Shown: positions 33,581-42,397, numbered from the stretch's first letter. The stretch is 64,000 bases of DNA from Aquimarina rhabdastrellae (GCA_947387485.1 CANDNT010000001.1:1-64000); one strand, 5' to 3'. The notes: a model not told the origin generated them from the letters alone. Program-made: numbers and translations.

Positions 33581-34525
33581 ATGATAATGAAATTAAACTA
33601 CATCTTAATACTTTTTATAAGTATAACATATCTTTCGTGGAGTCAAAAACAAGAGGATAACTACGAACAATTTAAAAATCAAATAGCTAATGAGGTTTGT
33701 GATTGTCTAATATATGAGCTTAAAGATTTTAAATTTAATTCGCTTAAAGCCTGTTTCTCAAAAAGTATGGATTTACACGTAAATAAATTTAATAGCATTA
33801 TAGAGAATGATAATACCATACAAAATGAACTAGAAAAAAAGAAATTTAAAGTTTCGCTATTATATAATGTACAAGAGCAACTTATCATAGATAGCTATTT
33901 ATATTATGAAACGTATAAGAACCTTAGAAATGAGCAATTCGAAAAATATGGTAAAAAAGTTTCGCTTGAGGATGTCAATATTTTTAATAAACGTATAGCT
34001 GAAAAAAAAGACGATTATCTCATTTTTCAAAGAGGAAATATCTATTATTTCAATAAAAAATATGAAGAAGCTGAACAAGATTATAAGACAAGTTTAGATA
34101 TGAACCAAGATAATGCTACCTATCAATTGCAATTAGCTAATCTATATGAAAAATTAGAACGTTATACCGAAGCAGAAGAACTTTATCAAAAAGTACTAAA
34201 GCATAGCAAAAAGCAAAAAGAAGTTGTGCGAGCTAAAATATTTAAAGCTATAGTTTCACAAAAAGTAAAAGAAAAGGAATGGCTTAATACATTACAATTT
34301 AAAAATGATACGTCTCAAAGTGATTTTCTTGAGATTGTGAGATCCTATTTCTGTGATTGTAAAAAAGAAGATTCAAATACAAACTTGTGTATCTATATAA
34401 AGGTAAAAGAACATAAAGACCTATTAATTTCATATTTTAAAAAAGATCAAATAACAGTTACAATATTATATAGCTTTATAAAAAATAGCAGCTATACTTC
34501 ACAAATACAATCAACTTGCAACTAA
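33581..34525 (+). CDS. Exported TPR-repeat protein (first of a paralogous pair)
   Basis: A 314-residue exported protein with an N-terminal signal (MKLNYILILFISITYLSWSQ, from the second ATG). The motif ANEVCDCLIYELKDFKF follows, then a helical region and two to three tetratricopeptide repeats at residues about 145-215 (RGNIYYFNKKYEEAEQDYKT, QLANLYEKLERYTEAEELYQ). The C-terminal part has another CDC (FCDCKKEDS). It shares architecture with the following gene (EQNCDCIKKFEDLDFK plus TPR), so the two are paralogues. TPR domains mediate protein-protein contacts; no enzymatic part is visible. The next gene starts 11 nt downstream. Confidence 0.72.
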   Translation: MIMKLNYILILFISITYLSWSQKQEDNYEQFKNQIANEVCDCLIYELKDFKFNSLKACFSKSMDLHVNKFNSIIENDNTIQNELEKKKFKVSLLYNVQEQLIIDSYLYYETYKNLRNEQFEKYGKKVSLEDVNIFNKRIAEKKDDYLIFQRGNIYYFNKKYEEAEQDYKTSLDMNQDNATYQLQLANLYEKLERYTEAEELYQKVLKHSKKQKEVVRAKIFKAIVSQKVKEKEWLNTLQFKNDTSQSDFLEIVRSYFCDCKKEDSNTNLCIYIKVKEHKDLLISYFKKDQITVTILYSFIKNSSYTSQIQSTCN

Positions 34526-34536
34526 TTAGTAAGCAA

Positions 34537-35226
34537 ATGAAAAAGAAAACAATAATTACTATTTTATTAGCATTATTTGTAATTACAACCAAAGGTAATG
34601 CACAAACAGAAAAAGCAGTGTTTTATAAAAAAGTCGCAGAACAAAATTGTGACTGTATAAAAAAGTTTGAGGATTTAGATTTTAAGACAAAAGGAATTAA
34701 ATCTGATGCTTGCATGAGAGAGAATCTAAAGTCATTTGTTATAGAGTATAAAGCCTTAATTAAAGATGAAGAAAAACTTGCTGATGCTCAGATTAAAAGG
34801 TTACTCAAACGAGAAGGAATACAGATTATGATTACAGAATGTAAGCCATTTTATGAAATATTTGATCAGCTATTTTATGAACAACTTAAAAATAAAAAAG
34901 AAGAAAATCCGATATTTCAAATAGATACCTTAACCTCAAAAATAAAAGAAAAAGCCACAGCTAGATTATTCACTAACAGAGGCTATTTATATATGGCTTA
35001 TGATCAGTATGAATCTGCTATAACAGATTTTAAAGAAGCCTTAAAATTAAAGCCTGATTACCATAGTGCAGTGTTTGGCTTAGCACATTATTATATTCAT
35101 AAAGAAGAATACACAAAAGCATTAGAACTTTATAATCAAATAAAGGTAAACGGAAATGATGATTTTTTAAGCATATTTATAAAACGGGTAAAAAATAGAA
35201 TGAAGGAAAAAACAAAGAATAAATAG
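34537..35226 (+). CDS. Exported TPR-repeat protein (second of the pair)
   Basis: A 229-residue exported protein (signal MKKKTIITILLALFVITTKGNAQ; a TTG seven codons upstream is less likely). The mature N-terminus has VAEQNCDCIKKFEDLDFK, matching the preceding gene, then a helical segment and a C-terminal TPR pair (RGYLYMAYDQYESAITDFKE, AHYYIHKEEYTKALELYNQ). Probably an envelope scaffold or adaptor acting with its neighbour. No partner enzyme is encoded nearby. Confidence 0.72.
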   Translation: MKKKTIITILLALFVITTKGNAQTEKAVFYKKVAEQNCDCIKKFEDLDFKTKGIKSDACMRENLKSFVIEYKALIKDEEKLADAQIKRLLKREGIQIMITECKPFYEIFDQLFYEQLKNKKEENPIFQIDTLTSKIKEKATARLFTNRGYLYMAYDQYESAITDFKEALKLKPDYHSAVFGLAHYYIHKEEYTKALELYNQIKVNGNDDFLSIFIKRVKNRMKEKTKNK

Positions 35227-35347
35227 TTTTAACAATATTTAACCTCTTTTTTACTATTAATAATGTATTTTAAAAAAAATAATCTGGTGGAACTCGAAAA
35301 ACCATAATAGAGTAGAGGCATTATTACAAATCATAAAAAATCAAACA

Positions 35348-36025
35348 ATGAAAATAATCAAACTGTTATTAGCAGCATGTATTATCGTATTTGCATCCTG
35401 TAGCAAAGAAGAATCTTTTGAAACCGATGAAGCACTACAAAAAGCAACACAAAACAAAAAAGTAGATTGTGAGATAGTTAAAGTTAGTTGTGGTAAACCA
35501 GGAGGAACAGCTACTTATACCTATCAAACTAATTTTGTTGCTAATAACTTCATGTGGACAGAAAATAATCCACATATGAATATTACTACTGGCAATGGGA
35601 CAAATACGGTAACAGTACAATTTGATACTGATTTTGAGGGTGGAATTTTAAATGTAAGTGCATCAGGAAATAACGGATATAATTGTGCCGAACCTATTTG
35701 GATTCCTAAGTGCTCAGAATGTACTCCTCCTAATTATGTAATGATAGAACAAAAAGCTGGAGCATGTAAGGGAGATGTATTTATATTTTATGCAGATCCT
35801 AACGGAAGTACTGATGAAGGAACATATCAATGGTCTGCATCTCATGGAGCTATTGTTAACCCTGATGATCAGGGAACAAGACAAGTACGTATTCAATCTC
35901 CTTTATCGAGTGGATTTTCAATTTCTGTTACACATGTCAACTCATGCAACAATACAAGTGCAAACGGTTTAACATTAGCAGAGTTTTCTGCAAGTTGCGA
36001 TGATGGAGGAGGATGGGGATTCTAA
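35348..36025 (+). CDS. PKD-like lipoprotein
   Basis: A 225-residue lipoprotein (MKIIKLLLAACIIVFASC, lipobox FASC) with two immunoglobulin/PKD-like beta domains separated by WIPKCSECTPPN. The first spans about 40-115 (CGKPGGTATYTYQTNFVANN, ...TVTVQFDTDFEGGILNVSA) and the second 120-215 (YQWSASHGAIVNPDDQG, SGFSISVTHVNSCNN). Several Cys pairs may form disulfides. Likely a surface or periplasmic structural/adhesive protein; no catalytic motif. Single gene with its own terminator. Confidence 0.72.
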   Translation: MKIIKLLLAACIIVFASCSKEESFETDEALQKATQNKKVDCEIVKVSCGKPGGTATYTYQTNFVANNFMWTENNPHMNITTGNGTNTVTVQFDTDFEGGILNVSASGNNGYNCAEPIWIPKCSECTPPNYVMIEQKAGACKGDVFIFYADPNGSTDEGTYQWSASHGAIVNPDDQGTRQVRIQSPLSSGFSISVTHVNSCNNTSANGLTLAEFSASCDDGGGWGF

Positions 36026-36040
36026 ACTAATCAAACATAA

Positions 36041-36069
36041 CAAAACAAGCTCAATAAATGAGCTTGTTT
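36041..36069. terminator. Bidirectional terminator
   Basis: AAAACAAGCTCA/TGAGCTTGTTTT perfect 12-bp stem with a 5-nt loop, between convergent genes. Confidence 0.8.
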
Positions 36070-36074
36070 TATTT

Positions 36075-36389
36075 TTAAGCTATAGTTGCATATTCAATTT
36101 TTACTGTACCTTCTTCTATTTTTTCAAGAAATATTTTAGAAATCTTATGTTTTAAAAATATTTTCAGCCCATTTTTAGCATGAGTAATACTTTTCCAAAA
36201 TACAACTTCGACCCATGTATTATCTTCTTGTAATGCAATAAACCTATGTAAGAAACCTTCTATAGTATGTAATACCTCATCTGTTTCTTGACATGCAAAT
36301 AACATTTGCTGATTACTTATACCAGATTTTGCTTTAAAAGTAACATATTCAATTACAGTAGTATTTTCTTTTATTAAATTGATTTCCAT
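36075..36389 (-). CDS. Hypothetical protein, dimeric alpha/beta-barrel-like
   Basis: A 104-residue cytoplasmic protein with a beta-alpha-beta pattern: VIEYVTFKAKSGISNQQML, helix, EGFLHRFIALQEDNTWVEVVFWKS and helix. This resembles antibiotic-biosynthesis-monooxygenase/dimeric ferredoxin-like barrel proteins in secondary-structure order; no diagnostic residues are certain. It is downstream of the flavodoxin-fold oxidoreductase (48 nt) on the same strand, so it could be part of that DoxX-oxidoreductase unit, consistent with a redox-linked role. Confidence 0.55.
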   Translation of the reverse strand: MEINLIKENTTVIEYVTFKAKSGISNQQMLFACQETDEVLHTIEGFLHRFIALQEDNTWVEVVFWKSITHAKNGLKIFLKHKISKIFLEKIEEGTVKIEYATIA

Positions 36390-36437
36390 ACGATATATTA
36401 ATAAGGGTAGTTAGTAAAAAAACTTTCACTTTACATA

Positions 36438-36941
36438 TTAAAATAATTGGGTAAAAGCATGTAATCTCTTTTCTGCTACAGACGAAATCACATTCGCTTC
36501 ATCAATCCACGAATGAATATCACCTAGGTAATTCATTTTAAGATAGGTTGCTGATTTCTGAAATGGTATAAAATATCCTTCAATTGTCATTTGGGAAGAA
36601 CCACAAGCAATAGCTGCCATGTTTTTATTTTCATACTTTTGACCTAAAGCTTTATCATACAATAAACCATCTGTAAGACGATCTATAAAGTTTTTCATAA
36701 TACCGCTCATCGTATACCAATAAACTGGTGAAGCAAAAATGATCGTATCAAAACGATCAAAAATATCATGCGCAGTGCTATTAAAATCATCTTCTTGATT
36801 TTTAAATTGATAATCAAACGGCAAAATATTTTTGGTAGTTAAATCTAAAACTTCAGCATTTAATTTATCTGCTAGCATTTTTACGATAGTAGCTGTATTT
36901 CCATTAGGATTTGAACTTCCTTGAACAATTAGTATACTCAT
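36438..36941 (-). CDS. NAD(P)H-dependent flavodoxin-fold oxidoreductase
   Basis: A 167-residue flavoprotein of the NADPH-dependent FMN reductase/flavodoxin-like family. The N-terminal FMN-phosphate loop is LIVQGSSNPNGNTATIV, and FASPVYWYTMSGIMKNFIDR is the conserved flavin-contacting segment. It probably reduces quinones or other electrophiles. The ATG overlaps the stop of the DoxX gene (TAATG), so the two are translationally coupled; a Crp/Fnr-type regulator gene lies just upstream. Confidence 0.87.
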   Translation of the reverse strand: MSILIVQGSSNPNGNTATIVKMLADKLNAEVLDLTTKNILPFDYQFKNQEDDFNSTAHDIFDRFDTIIFASPVYWYTMSGIMKNFIDRLTDGLLYDKALGQKYENKNMAAIACGSSQMTIEGYFIPFQKSATYLKMNYLGDIHSWIDEANVISSVAEKRLHAFTQLF

Positions 36942-37372
36942 TATGCTTTAGCTTTGGTTAATACTAAAGAATCTAAAGACCATTTACCTCCACCTAAACA
37001 TGCTAATGCTACAGCTGCAAAGAAGTATACTAAATGAAATTCATAGCCTTCTCCTTGTTGATTACCAAACCAATTCATAAAGAATCCATGTTCCAAATGA
37101 TAAAAACCAGCTCCCAACATGACTATACTTAATAATAGTGCATTTATTCTTGAAAAAACACCTAATAATAGCATAATTGGACCAAAAAATTCGATAAGAA
37201 TTACCAATGCTGCTATAATAATGGGTAAATGATAATTAGTGTTTAATATATCTAGAATTCCACCAAAATTGCTAATTTTTTGATACCCATGAGGGAGCAT
37301 CACTATTCCTAATCCAAGACGCAAAATAATTCCTGCTAGATTAGGATCAGTTTTAATTTTTTTCAAAGCCAT
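36941..37372 (-). CDS. DoxX-family membrane protein
   Basis: A 143-residue integral membrane protein with four predicted helices: LAGIILRLGLGIVMLPHGYQK, LPIIIAALVILIEFFGPIML, INALLLSIVMLGAGFYHLEHG and LVYFFAAVALACLGGGKWSL. DoxX proteins are linked to quinone and thiosulfate/redox metabolism. Coupled by a 1-nt overlap to the flavodoxin-fold reductase, a partner pair often seen in Bacteroidetes. Confidence 0.88.
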   Translation of the reverse strand: MALKKIKTDPNLAGIILRLGLGIVMLPHGYQKISNFGGILDILNTNYHLPIIIAALVILIEFFGPIMLLLGVFSRINALLLSIVMLGAGFYHLEHGFFMNWFGNQQGEGYEFHLVYFFAAVALACLGGGKWSLDSLVLTKAKA

Positions 37373-37438
37373 AATTTTATTTTTATAATGTTATAGCACA
37401 AAATTATGACCGATATATTCTTAAAATCTTAAACTAGA

Positions 37439-38023
37439 TTAAGACTTTTTCTTTAAGTTTTTTGTTCTAAGACTACTTAAAAATTCGGGAGAAATGCCTA
37501 AATAAGAAGCTATATGCTTCTGTGAGATTCTACTTTCTAGTATAGGATACTTTTCTTTAAATTTAAGATAACGTTCTTGAGCTGTTAAGCTCATTTTGTA
37601 ATTAATTCTATCTTCAGATGAGATTAATGCATTTTGTAAGAGTATTCTAAACCATTTTTCTAGCTTAGGTATGCGTTCAAGAAGTTCTTCAAAATCATTT
37701 TTATATATCTGTGTTAATTCACAAGGAGTTAATGCTTCTATATAAAAACGAGCTTCAGAAAATTCTATAAAACTTTTTAAATCTACAGCCCACCAATCCT
37801 CAACAGAAAAAAATATAGTTTTTTCTAAAGCGTAATCATCAACACTATAGATACGCATACACCCTTGATTGATATAAGAAAGATGTTTACAAATCATTCC
37901 TTCTTCTAATAACAATTCTCTTTTTTTAAGATGGCGCTTTTTGATTTTTGAAGCAATTAATTCTTCTTCTTCTCGAGTAAGTGTTATGATTTTTCTGAAA
38001 TGCTCAATTATGTTAGGCTGCAT
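37439..38023 (-). CDS. Crp/Fnr-family transcription regulator
   Basis: A 194-residue regulator with an N-terminal cyclic-nucleotide-binding-like domain (LEEGMICKHLSYINQGCMRIY). The C-terminal winged helix ends ESRISQKHIASYLGISPEFLSSLR. There are no FNR-type iron-sulfur Cys residues at the N-terminus, so it is not an oxygen-sensing FNR. Located 66 nt upstream of the DoxX-reductase pair on the same strand; control of that pair is the natural guess. Confidence 0.87.
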   Translation of the reverse strand: MQPNIIEHFRKIITLTREEEELIASKIKKRHLKKRELLLEEGMICKHLSYINQGCMRIYSVDDYALEKTIFFSVEDWWAVDLKSFIEFSEARFYIEALTPCELTQIYKNDFEELLERIPKLEKWFRILLQNALISSEDRINYKMSLTAQERYLKFKEKYPILESRISQKHIASYLGISPEFLSSLRTKNLKKKS

Positions 38024-38224
38024 AGGTATAGCTTAAGGTCAAAACAAAGGTACAATAGATATTTATGATGTGAATATCTCATAAAAAATTGCTTTTTACG
38101 GAAAAACGTAAAGCAGTTCATAAAAGATGAAAGAAGCTATTTTATCATATATTTAGACTAATTCAAATAATACCTAAAAGCGTATTAAATAATATGTTTT
38201 TAGGTATTAAAATTAGTTGGCAAA

Positions 38225-38782
38225 TTATTGATCACTGATCTTGTTAATTCCTAATAAGGAAGCTAAATATGGATTTGCTTTTAAAATGCTATCAGCGTTC
38301 CATACACTATATAGAGCATACGATAAAACACCAATAGTAAATATTTTCCAAACAAAACCTTGCCATACCAAGATAGGATCTATAAACAATAATAATAAAT
38401 AGTATACTACCACAAGTATTAATGGAATAGCTAATGCTAGTTTAGGCATTTTAAACGAAAGAAAACCAAAACATAAAAAGAGTGCTGTGATTACCATATT
38501 ACTTATGGCAATTTCTGTTACTCCGTTTAAAAATAAATAAACTCCAGTTAAGCCATAAAGCCCTGCAATTACAAAAAGTAGAATTCGAGCCCGTTTTAAA
38601 CGAGTAAAAGCTTCGTTAACGTCACTACGTTGCATTACTTGAGTAGAAATAAATACGGCTTGTTCTTTTTCTGTTCCTTGAATAGGATAATTACAAAGAC
38701 CACAGAATACTTCCAGATTAGAACGATCTGTTTTACAATTGTTACAAGATGTTATTGATGAATGTTTTAATTTGGTTACAAT
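38225..38782 (-). CDS. Zinc-ribbon membrane protein with non-standard start
   Basis: From the first ATG (38635) this is a 136-residue protein with helices RILLFVIAGLYGLTGVYLFL, ISNMVITALFLCFGFLSF, LALAIPLILVVVYYLLLLFI and VWKIFTIGVLSYALYSVW. The frame stays open for 49 codons upstream of that ATG and encodes a clear zinc ribbon (TSCNNCKTDRSNLEVFCGLC, then NYPIQGTEKEQ) before a TAA at 38800-38798. No ATG, GTG or TTG occurs in this extension; ATT at 38782 is the best start candidate (ATA at 38791 also possible). Either a rare start codon is used or the start codon has been mutated. Function unknown. Confidence 0.6.
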   Translation of the reverse strand: MVTKLKHSSITSCNNCKTDRSNLEVFCGLCNYPIQGTEKEQAVFISTQVMQRSDVNEAFTRLKRARILLFVIAGLYGLTGVYLFLNGVTEIAISNMVITALFLCFGFLSFKMPKLALAIPLILVVVYYLLLLFIDPILVWQGFVWKIFTIGVLSYALYSVWNADSILKANPYLASLLGINKISDQ

Positions 38783-38914
38783 ACTACATATTTCACCTTA
38801 ATTCTACAAATAATAAGCTTATTACGGTTTTCCGTAAGTTTCTTTTAGGATTTACTTGTTTCTTTATATAAGAATAAATTATATTTATACTTGTATTATA
38901 AAAAATCAAAGCAT

Positions 38915-39892
38915 ATGATATTTAATTTAGATCAACAGAAAAGAGAAATTCATAAGCGCAAAGCTATTAAGTTAGCTGATATAAATTGGAAAGAAGATGA
39001 TTTACAAAAGTTAATGTTTTCTTATTTACATGAATTGTTACCAGAGGAAGAATTACTTTTAATTATGCAATCTAAACCAGGTAAAGAAGAACCTGATTTA
39101 ATGGCAATTGATAAAGAAGGTACTTTATATATATTTGAGCTAAAAGCATGGGAGTCAAAAGATGTAAATCTTCTACAAGCGCTAAGATATGGACAAATAT
39201 ATGGTCAATATAATTATAGTGAACTAAATACCTATTATAAAAAAAGGGATAAAAACAGTAATGAATTATTGCATGAGATTAATCTAAAATTCAATACAAA
39301 TCTTCAAGAAAAAGATATTAATAATAAACAACAATTTATTCTAGTAACAAATGGAATTGACATTAAAACTAGATCAGCCATATTATATTGGCAAGACCAA
39401 GGAATAAACATTACTAGTTGGATTTACAAAATATATGATGTTAAAGGTGAAATATTATTAGATTTCGAGACTTTTCTTAAATCATCTAATATATATGAAG
39501 ATATCGTCGATCAAAAATATTTTATACTCAATACAAATACTAAAGATGGAGAACAGGATGAAAGAGATATGTTAACAGAAAAAAAAGCTGCAGCATATGA
39601 TTCTCCATGGATACATAAAATAGAAAAACTACAAAAAGGACATTATATTTTTTTATATAGTACAGGAAAAGGGATTATTGCCAAAGGAATAGCAACAGGG
39701 AAATTATTAAAAAAAGATCATGATTATAGAAATGAAGAAGAATACTATATGAAATTAAATGATTTTGAAATCCTTAAAGAACCTATCAGTCCATCTGAAA
39801 TTAAACGAATAGCTAATGTCAATTATCGATTTATGCAGACCATGTTTTCTATTGATGAAGAAACTGGAAAGAAATTATGGAGTAAACAATAA
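38915..39892 (+). CDS. PD-(D/E)xK (NucS-like) nuclease-domain protein
   Basis: A 325-residue protein. The N-terminal half has NWKEDDLQKLMFSYLHELLP and then EEPDLMAIDKEGTLYIFELK, with the D...E-x-K arrangement and strand pattern of PD-(D/E)xK nucleases such as NucS/DUF91. The C-terminal half (residues 220-325) is of unknown fold with GHYIFLYSTGKGIIAKGIAT. An in-frame TTG upstream was rejected in favour of ATG at 38915. The GIY-YIG nuclease gene follows after 21 nt, so the two are probably one operon; a joint role in defence or DNA repair is inference. Confidence 0.75.
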   Translation: MIFNLDQQKREIHKRKAIKLADINWKEDDLQKLMFSYLHELLPEEELLLIMQSKPGKEEPDLMAIDKEGTLYIFELKAWESKDVNLLQALRYGQIYGQYNYSELNTYYKKRDKNSNELLHEINLKFNTNLQEKDINNKQQFILVTNGIDIKTRSAILYWQDQGINITSWIYKIYDVKGEILLDFETFLKSSNIYEDIVDQKYFILNTNTKDGEQDERDMLTEKKAAAYDSPWIHKIEKLQKGHYIFLYSTGKGIIAKGIATGKLLKKDHDYRNEEEYYMKLNDFEILKEPISPSEIKRIANVNYRFMQTMFSIDEETGKKLWSKQ

Positions 39893-39913
39893 TCATCAAA
39901 TACAGTAATTACT

Positions 39914-40756
39914 ATGACTCGTCCTCAAACAATACAAATATTTTTACCTACGGGATCTCCTACAGGCGTCAAAGAAGCTGAATTAACTAGTAGAATGTTA
40001 AAAGCTCTTTATTTTCCTCGAACAATTATCAATAAGGCTGAAAAAAGAGAAATGATTCAATATACAGGAGTATATTTCTTATTTGGTGAAGATGAAAATG
40101 GTATTTCTATGGTCTATATAGGAGAAGGTGAGAATTGTTGGCAACGAATAAAAGAACATCAACGTAATAAAGAATTCTGGACAGATTGTATTATAGTTAC
40201 TACAAAAACTAATGATTATAATAAAACTGATGCAAAATATCTAGAACATCATTGTTTGAAAATAGCTGAAAAAATAAAACGATATAAATTTGATAATGGG
40301 AAAGGCTCTACAAAACCATCTATTAGTGAATCCAGAGAAGCTGATTTATTAGATCATTTTGAAACTATCAAAATATTAGTGAGTTCACTTGGATTTCCAT
40401 TATTCGAAAATCAAAGAGGATCTGATAAAATTATTAAACAAGAAAAGTTTTATTGTAAAGGAAAAGATGCTAAAGCAGAAGCTTTGCTTACAGACGAAGG
40501 AGTTTTAGTATTACAAGGTTCAATATGTAACTTAAAAGAAACTATATCAGATGATAAATGGGTTGTTGGCCTAAGAACTCGACTTAAAGAAAAAGGAGTC
40601 TTAGTACAGAAAGAAAATATATTAGAGTTTGCCAAAGACGAATTATTCAAATCTCCAAGTTCTGCTGCTGTAACTGTTTTAGGTAGAAGAGCTAATGGTT
40701 GGAGAGAGTGGAAGGATAAAACTGGTAAAACTCTTGATGAACTAAAAAGAAATTGA
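39914..40756 (+). CDS. GIY-YIG nuclease with DUF4357
   Basis: A 280-residue protein. The N-terminal GIY-YIG domain shows YTGVYFLFGEDENGISMVYI followed by GEGENCWQRIKEHQ, with Arg in the expected helix and the Glu-containing KYLEHHCL. The C-terminal DUF4357 shows AEALLTDEGVLVLQGSICNL and SAAVTVLGRRANGWREWKD with KTGKTLDEL. Such proteins are found in restriction-like and mobile contexts. It is directly downstream of a PD-(D/E)xK protein gene and ends at a strong terminator. Confidence 0.85.
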   Translation: MTRPQTIQIFLPTGSPTGVKEAELTSRMLKALYFPRTIINKAEKREMIQYTGVYFLFGEDENGISMVYIGEGENCWQRIKEHQRNKEFWTDCIIVTTKTNDYNKTDAKYLEHHCLKIAEKIKRYKFDNGKGSTKPSISESREADLLDHFETIKILVSSLGFPLFENQRGSDKIIKQEKFYCKGKDAKAEALLTDEGVLVLQGSICNLKETISDDKWVVGLRTRLKEKGVLVQKENILEFAKDELFKSPSSAAVTVLGRRANGWREWKDKTGKTLDELKRN

Positions 40757-40771
40757 AAATACTGAATAAAA

Positions 40772-40824
40772 TCGTTGTATTGAGAAGTTTTGAATATGAA
40801 TAAAATATTTTCTCGATACAACGA
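40772..40824. terminator. Terminator between convergent genes
   Basis: TCGTTGTATTGAGAA/TTCTCGATACAACGA, a 15-bp stem with one G-U pair and a 23-nt loop. Confidence 0.7.
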
Positions 40825-40841
40825 CTTTAATTGAAACTCTT

Positions 40842-41465
40842 TTATTTTCTTTTTGACTCTTTATCAATAAAATTAATTTCAGAGGGAACTAAAACTTCTT
40901 TTTTTCCTTTTTGGATAGTAATTCTTTCCCACTCAAAAAGATGATATACCAAATCAGAAGTATTATCTTGAGATAATAACAAATTTAAACTCTCTTTTAC
41001 ATATGAAACTAATCTCGACATATCGTCTGGTTTCAAAATAATTTTTCTCAAAGCATTTCTCCATGAGAGACTTTCGGTAATATTAGCGTCAGCATGGATT
41101 TCCATGATTTTATAAGCAACTTCATTATCTATATCGTTTTTAGGATATTGTCCTCTTTTTTCATCGGTAGGTGCTGAACATATATTAATAGGATTCCATA
41201 TAATAATGGATTTAATAACATCAAATTCATTAGAATCTTTAATATTAAATGTTTTTTTTATTTTCTTGGCTATTGCTATAATTTCTTCATTATCACAAAC
41301 AGATCTTATCTTGTTATCAGGCACAATATGTCCTTGATGATCAGAAATCTTATGGTCTTCATATTTTATTGTAATATAATTCCCCTTATATTTACCATTT
41401 GCTTCAAAATACTCACTAAAATATTCTGAAAATATTCTATCTGTTTCGCTATTATCTTTACCCAT
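40842..41465 (-). CDS. Hypothetical protein with the shared leader element
   Basis: A 207-residue cytoplasmic protein, highly charged, starting MGKDNSETDRIFSEYFSEYF, with no signal peptide or membrane segment. Short recognisable stretches (IIIWNPINICSAPTDEKRG, HLFEWERITIQKGKKEV) did not suggest a family. It is convergent with the GIY-YIG gene and may form part of the same accessory cluster. Its start is preceded, at 21 nt, by the AGAGTAAG box and hairpin also found in front of 44321-45712 and 61333-61713. Confidence 0.65.
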   Translation of the reverse strand: MGKDNSETDRIFSEYFSEYFEANGKYKGNYITIKYEDHKISDHQGHIVPDNKIRSVCDNEEIIAIAKKIKKTFNIKDSNEFDVIKSIIIWNPINICSAPTDEKRGQYPKNDIDNEVAYKIMEIHADANITESLSWRNALRKIILKPDDMSRLVSYVKESLNLLLSQDNTSDLVYHLFEWERITIQKGKKEVLVPSEINFIDKESKRK

Positions 41466-41483
41466 TATACTAAATGATATATG

Positions 41484-41593
41484 CTCTTACTCTTTTATTA
41501 TTAGGCTTTTCAGATTCCGCCTATGTTATAAGAAAAGATAGCAGCTACTTAATCGAATATCCTTCTCTTATTACCACAGATACAAAGTTGTAC
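41484..41593 (-). promoter_or_regulatory. Shared leader/promoter element, copy 1 (long form)
   Basis: About 110 bp over 90% identical to 61732-61840. On the minus strand, in order, an imperfect stem (TAAGAGAAGGATA with TATCTTTTCTTA) and a hairpin AGGC-GGAATCTGAAAA-GCCT follow one another. An A-rich stretch with AGAGTAAG (41493-41486) ends 21 nt before the ATG of the gene at 41465. Orientation and fixed spacing suggest a cis-acting leader or promoter of that gene. Confidence 0.6.
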
Positions 41594-41713
41594 GAAATGC
41601 AGCGTTTAATTTATTGTTATGCAATAGAGAACAATATAAATGTTATAAGGAGTAATTGATGAATTATAAAACAATTAGTGAAGAATGTAAAAGTTTATCT
41701 CAACAGGCTCGAT

Positions 41714-41756
41714 AACCCAAAAGTAGCCCGAGCTTGTCGAGGGCTACTCTTGGGTT
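41714..41756. repeat. Long hairpin, REP-like
   Basis: AACCCAAAAGTAGCCC and GGGCTACTCTTGGGTT form a 16-bp stem with one mismatch, apex GAGCTTGTCGA. The CCCGAGCTTGTCGAGGG core is palindrome-like and looks like the interspersed extragenic palindromes of Flavobacteriaceae. Only one copy was noticed here. Confidence 0.5.
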
Positions 41757-41876
41757 GATCAAATTATTGAAAGGGAAAAGACTTCTTTATACCTCTTTTC
41801 ACTATCGTTTAAAACTTACTCAAATTCTTTAATTATTTAAATTACTATATTTGACAACATAATATCATATCAAAAA

Positions 41877-42317
41877 ATGAACTATTCAATAGAAACAATA
41901 CTTCCGACAGAATATAAAGAAGTTGTTGCTGTTTGGGAAGCATCTGTACGAGCTACTCATGATTTTCTTAAAGAGGAAGATATAGCATATTTTAAACCTT
42001 TGATTCTTAATCAATATCTAGATGCAGTAACGCTGCGATGTATCAAAAATACAGATAATAAAATCATTGGTTTTTCTGGAGTTGCTGAGCAAAACCTAGA
42101 AATGCTTTTTATTCATCCAGCATATCGTGGTAAAGGAGTTGGTAAAGCACTATTACAAAATGCTATAGAAGATCAAAAGATAAACAAAGTTGATGTAAAT
42201 GAACAAAACGAACAGGCTATTGGTTTTTATTTGCATAGTGGTTTTGTGACTTACAAACGATCTGAACTTGATACTACAGGAAAGCCATATCCAATTTTAC
42301 ATATGGAATTGCAATAA
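41877..42317 (+). CDS. GNAT-family N-acetyltransferase
   Basis: A 146-residue acetyl-CoA-dependent acetyltransferase. The acetyl-CoA-binding loop is LFIHPAYRGKGVGKALLQNA (Q/RxxGxG/A motif), followed by DVNEQNEQAIGFYLHSGFV, the classical motif B. The substrate is unknown; the family includes small-molecule and toxin-modifying enzymes. Single gene. Confidence 0.88.
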   Translation: MNYSIETILPTEYKEVVAVWEASVRATHDFLKEEDIAYFKPLILNQYLDAVTLRCIKNTDNKIIGFSGVAEQNLEMLFIHPAYRGKGVGKALLQNAIEDQKINKVDVNEQNEQAIGFYLHSGFVTYKRSELDTTGKPYPILHMELQ

Positions 42318-42397
42318 ATCTCACCTTATTTTATTGCAATTCAATAGAAGCATGTTTTGCTTCTATAAAACATTTTAATTCATTCAAAAATATATTT

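Noticed and set aside
41474..41659. 61-codon open frame on the plus strand
   Set aside because: It lies within the shared leader repeat (41484-41593), which has a near-identical copy at 61732-61840 where the frame is not preserved; so it is not a gene.
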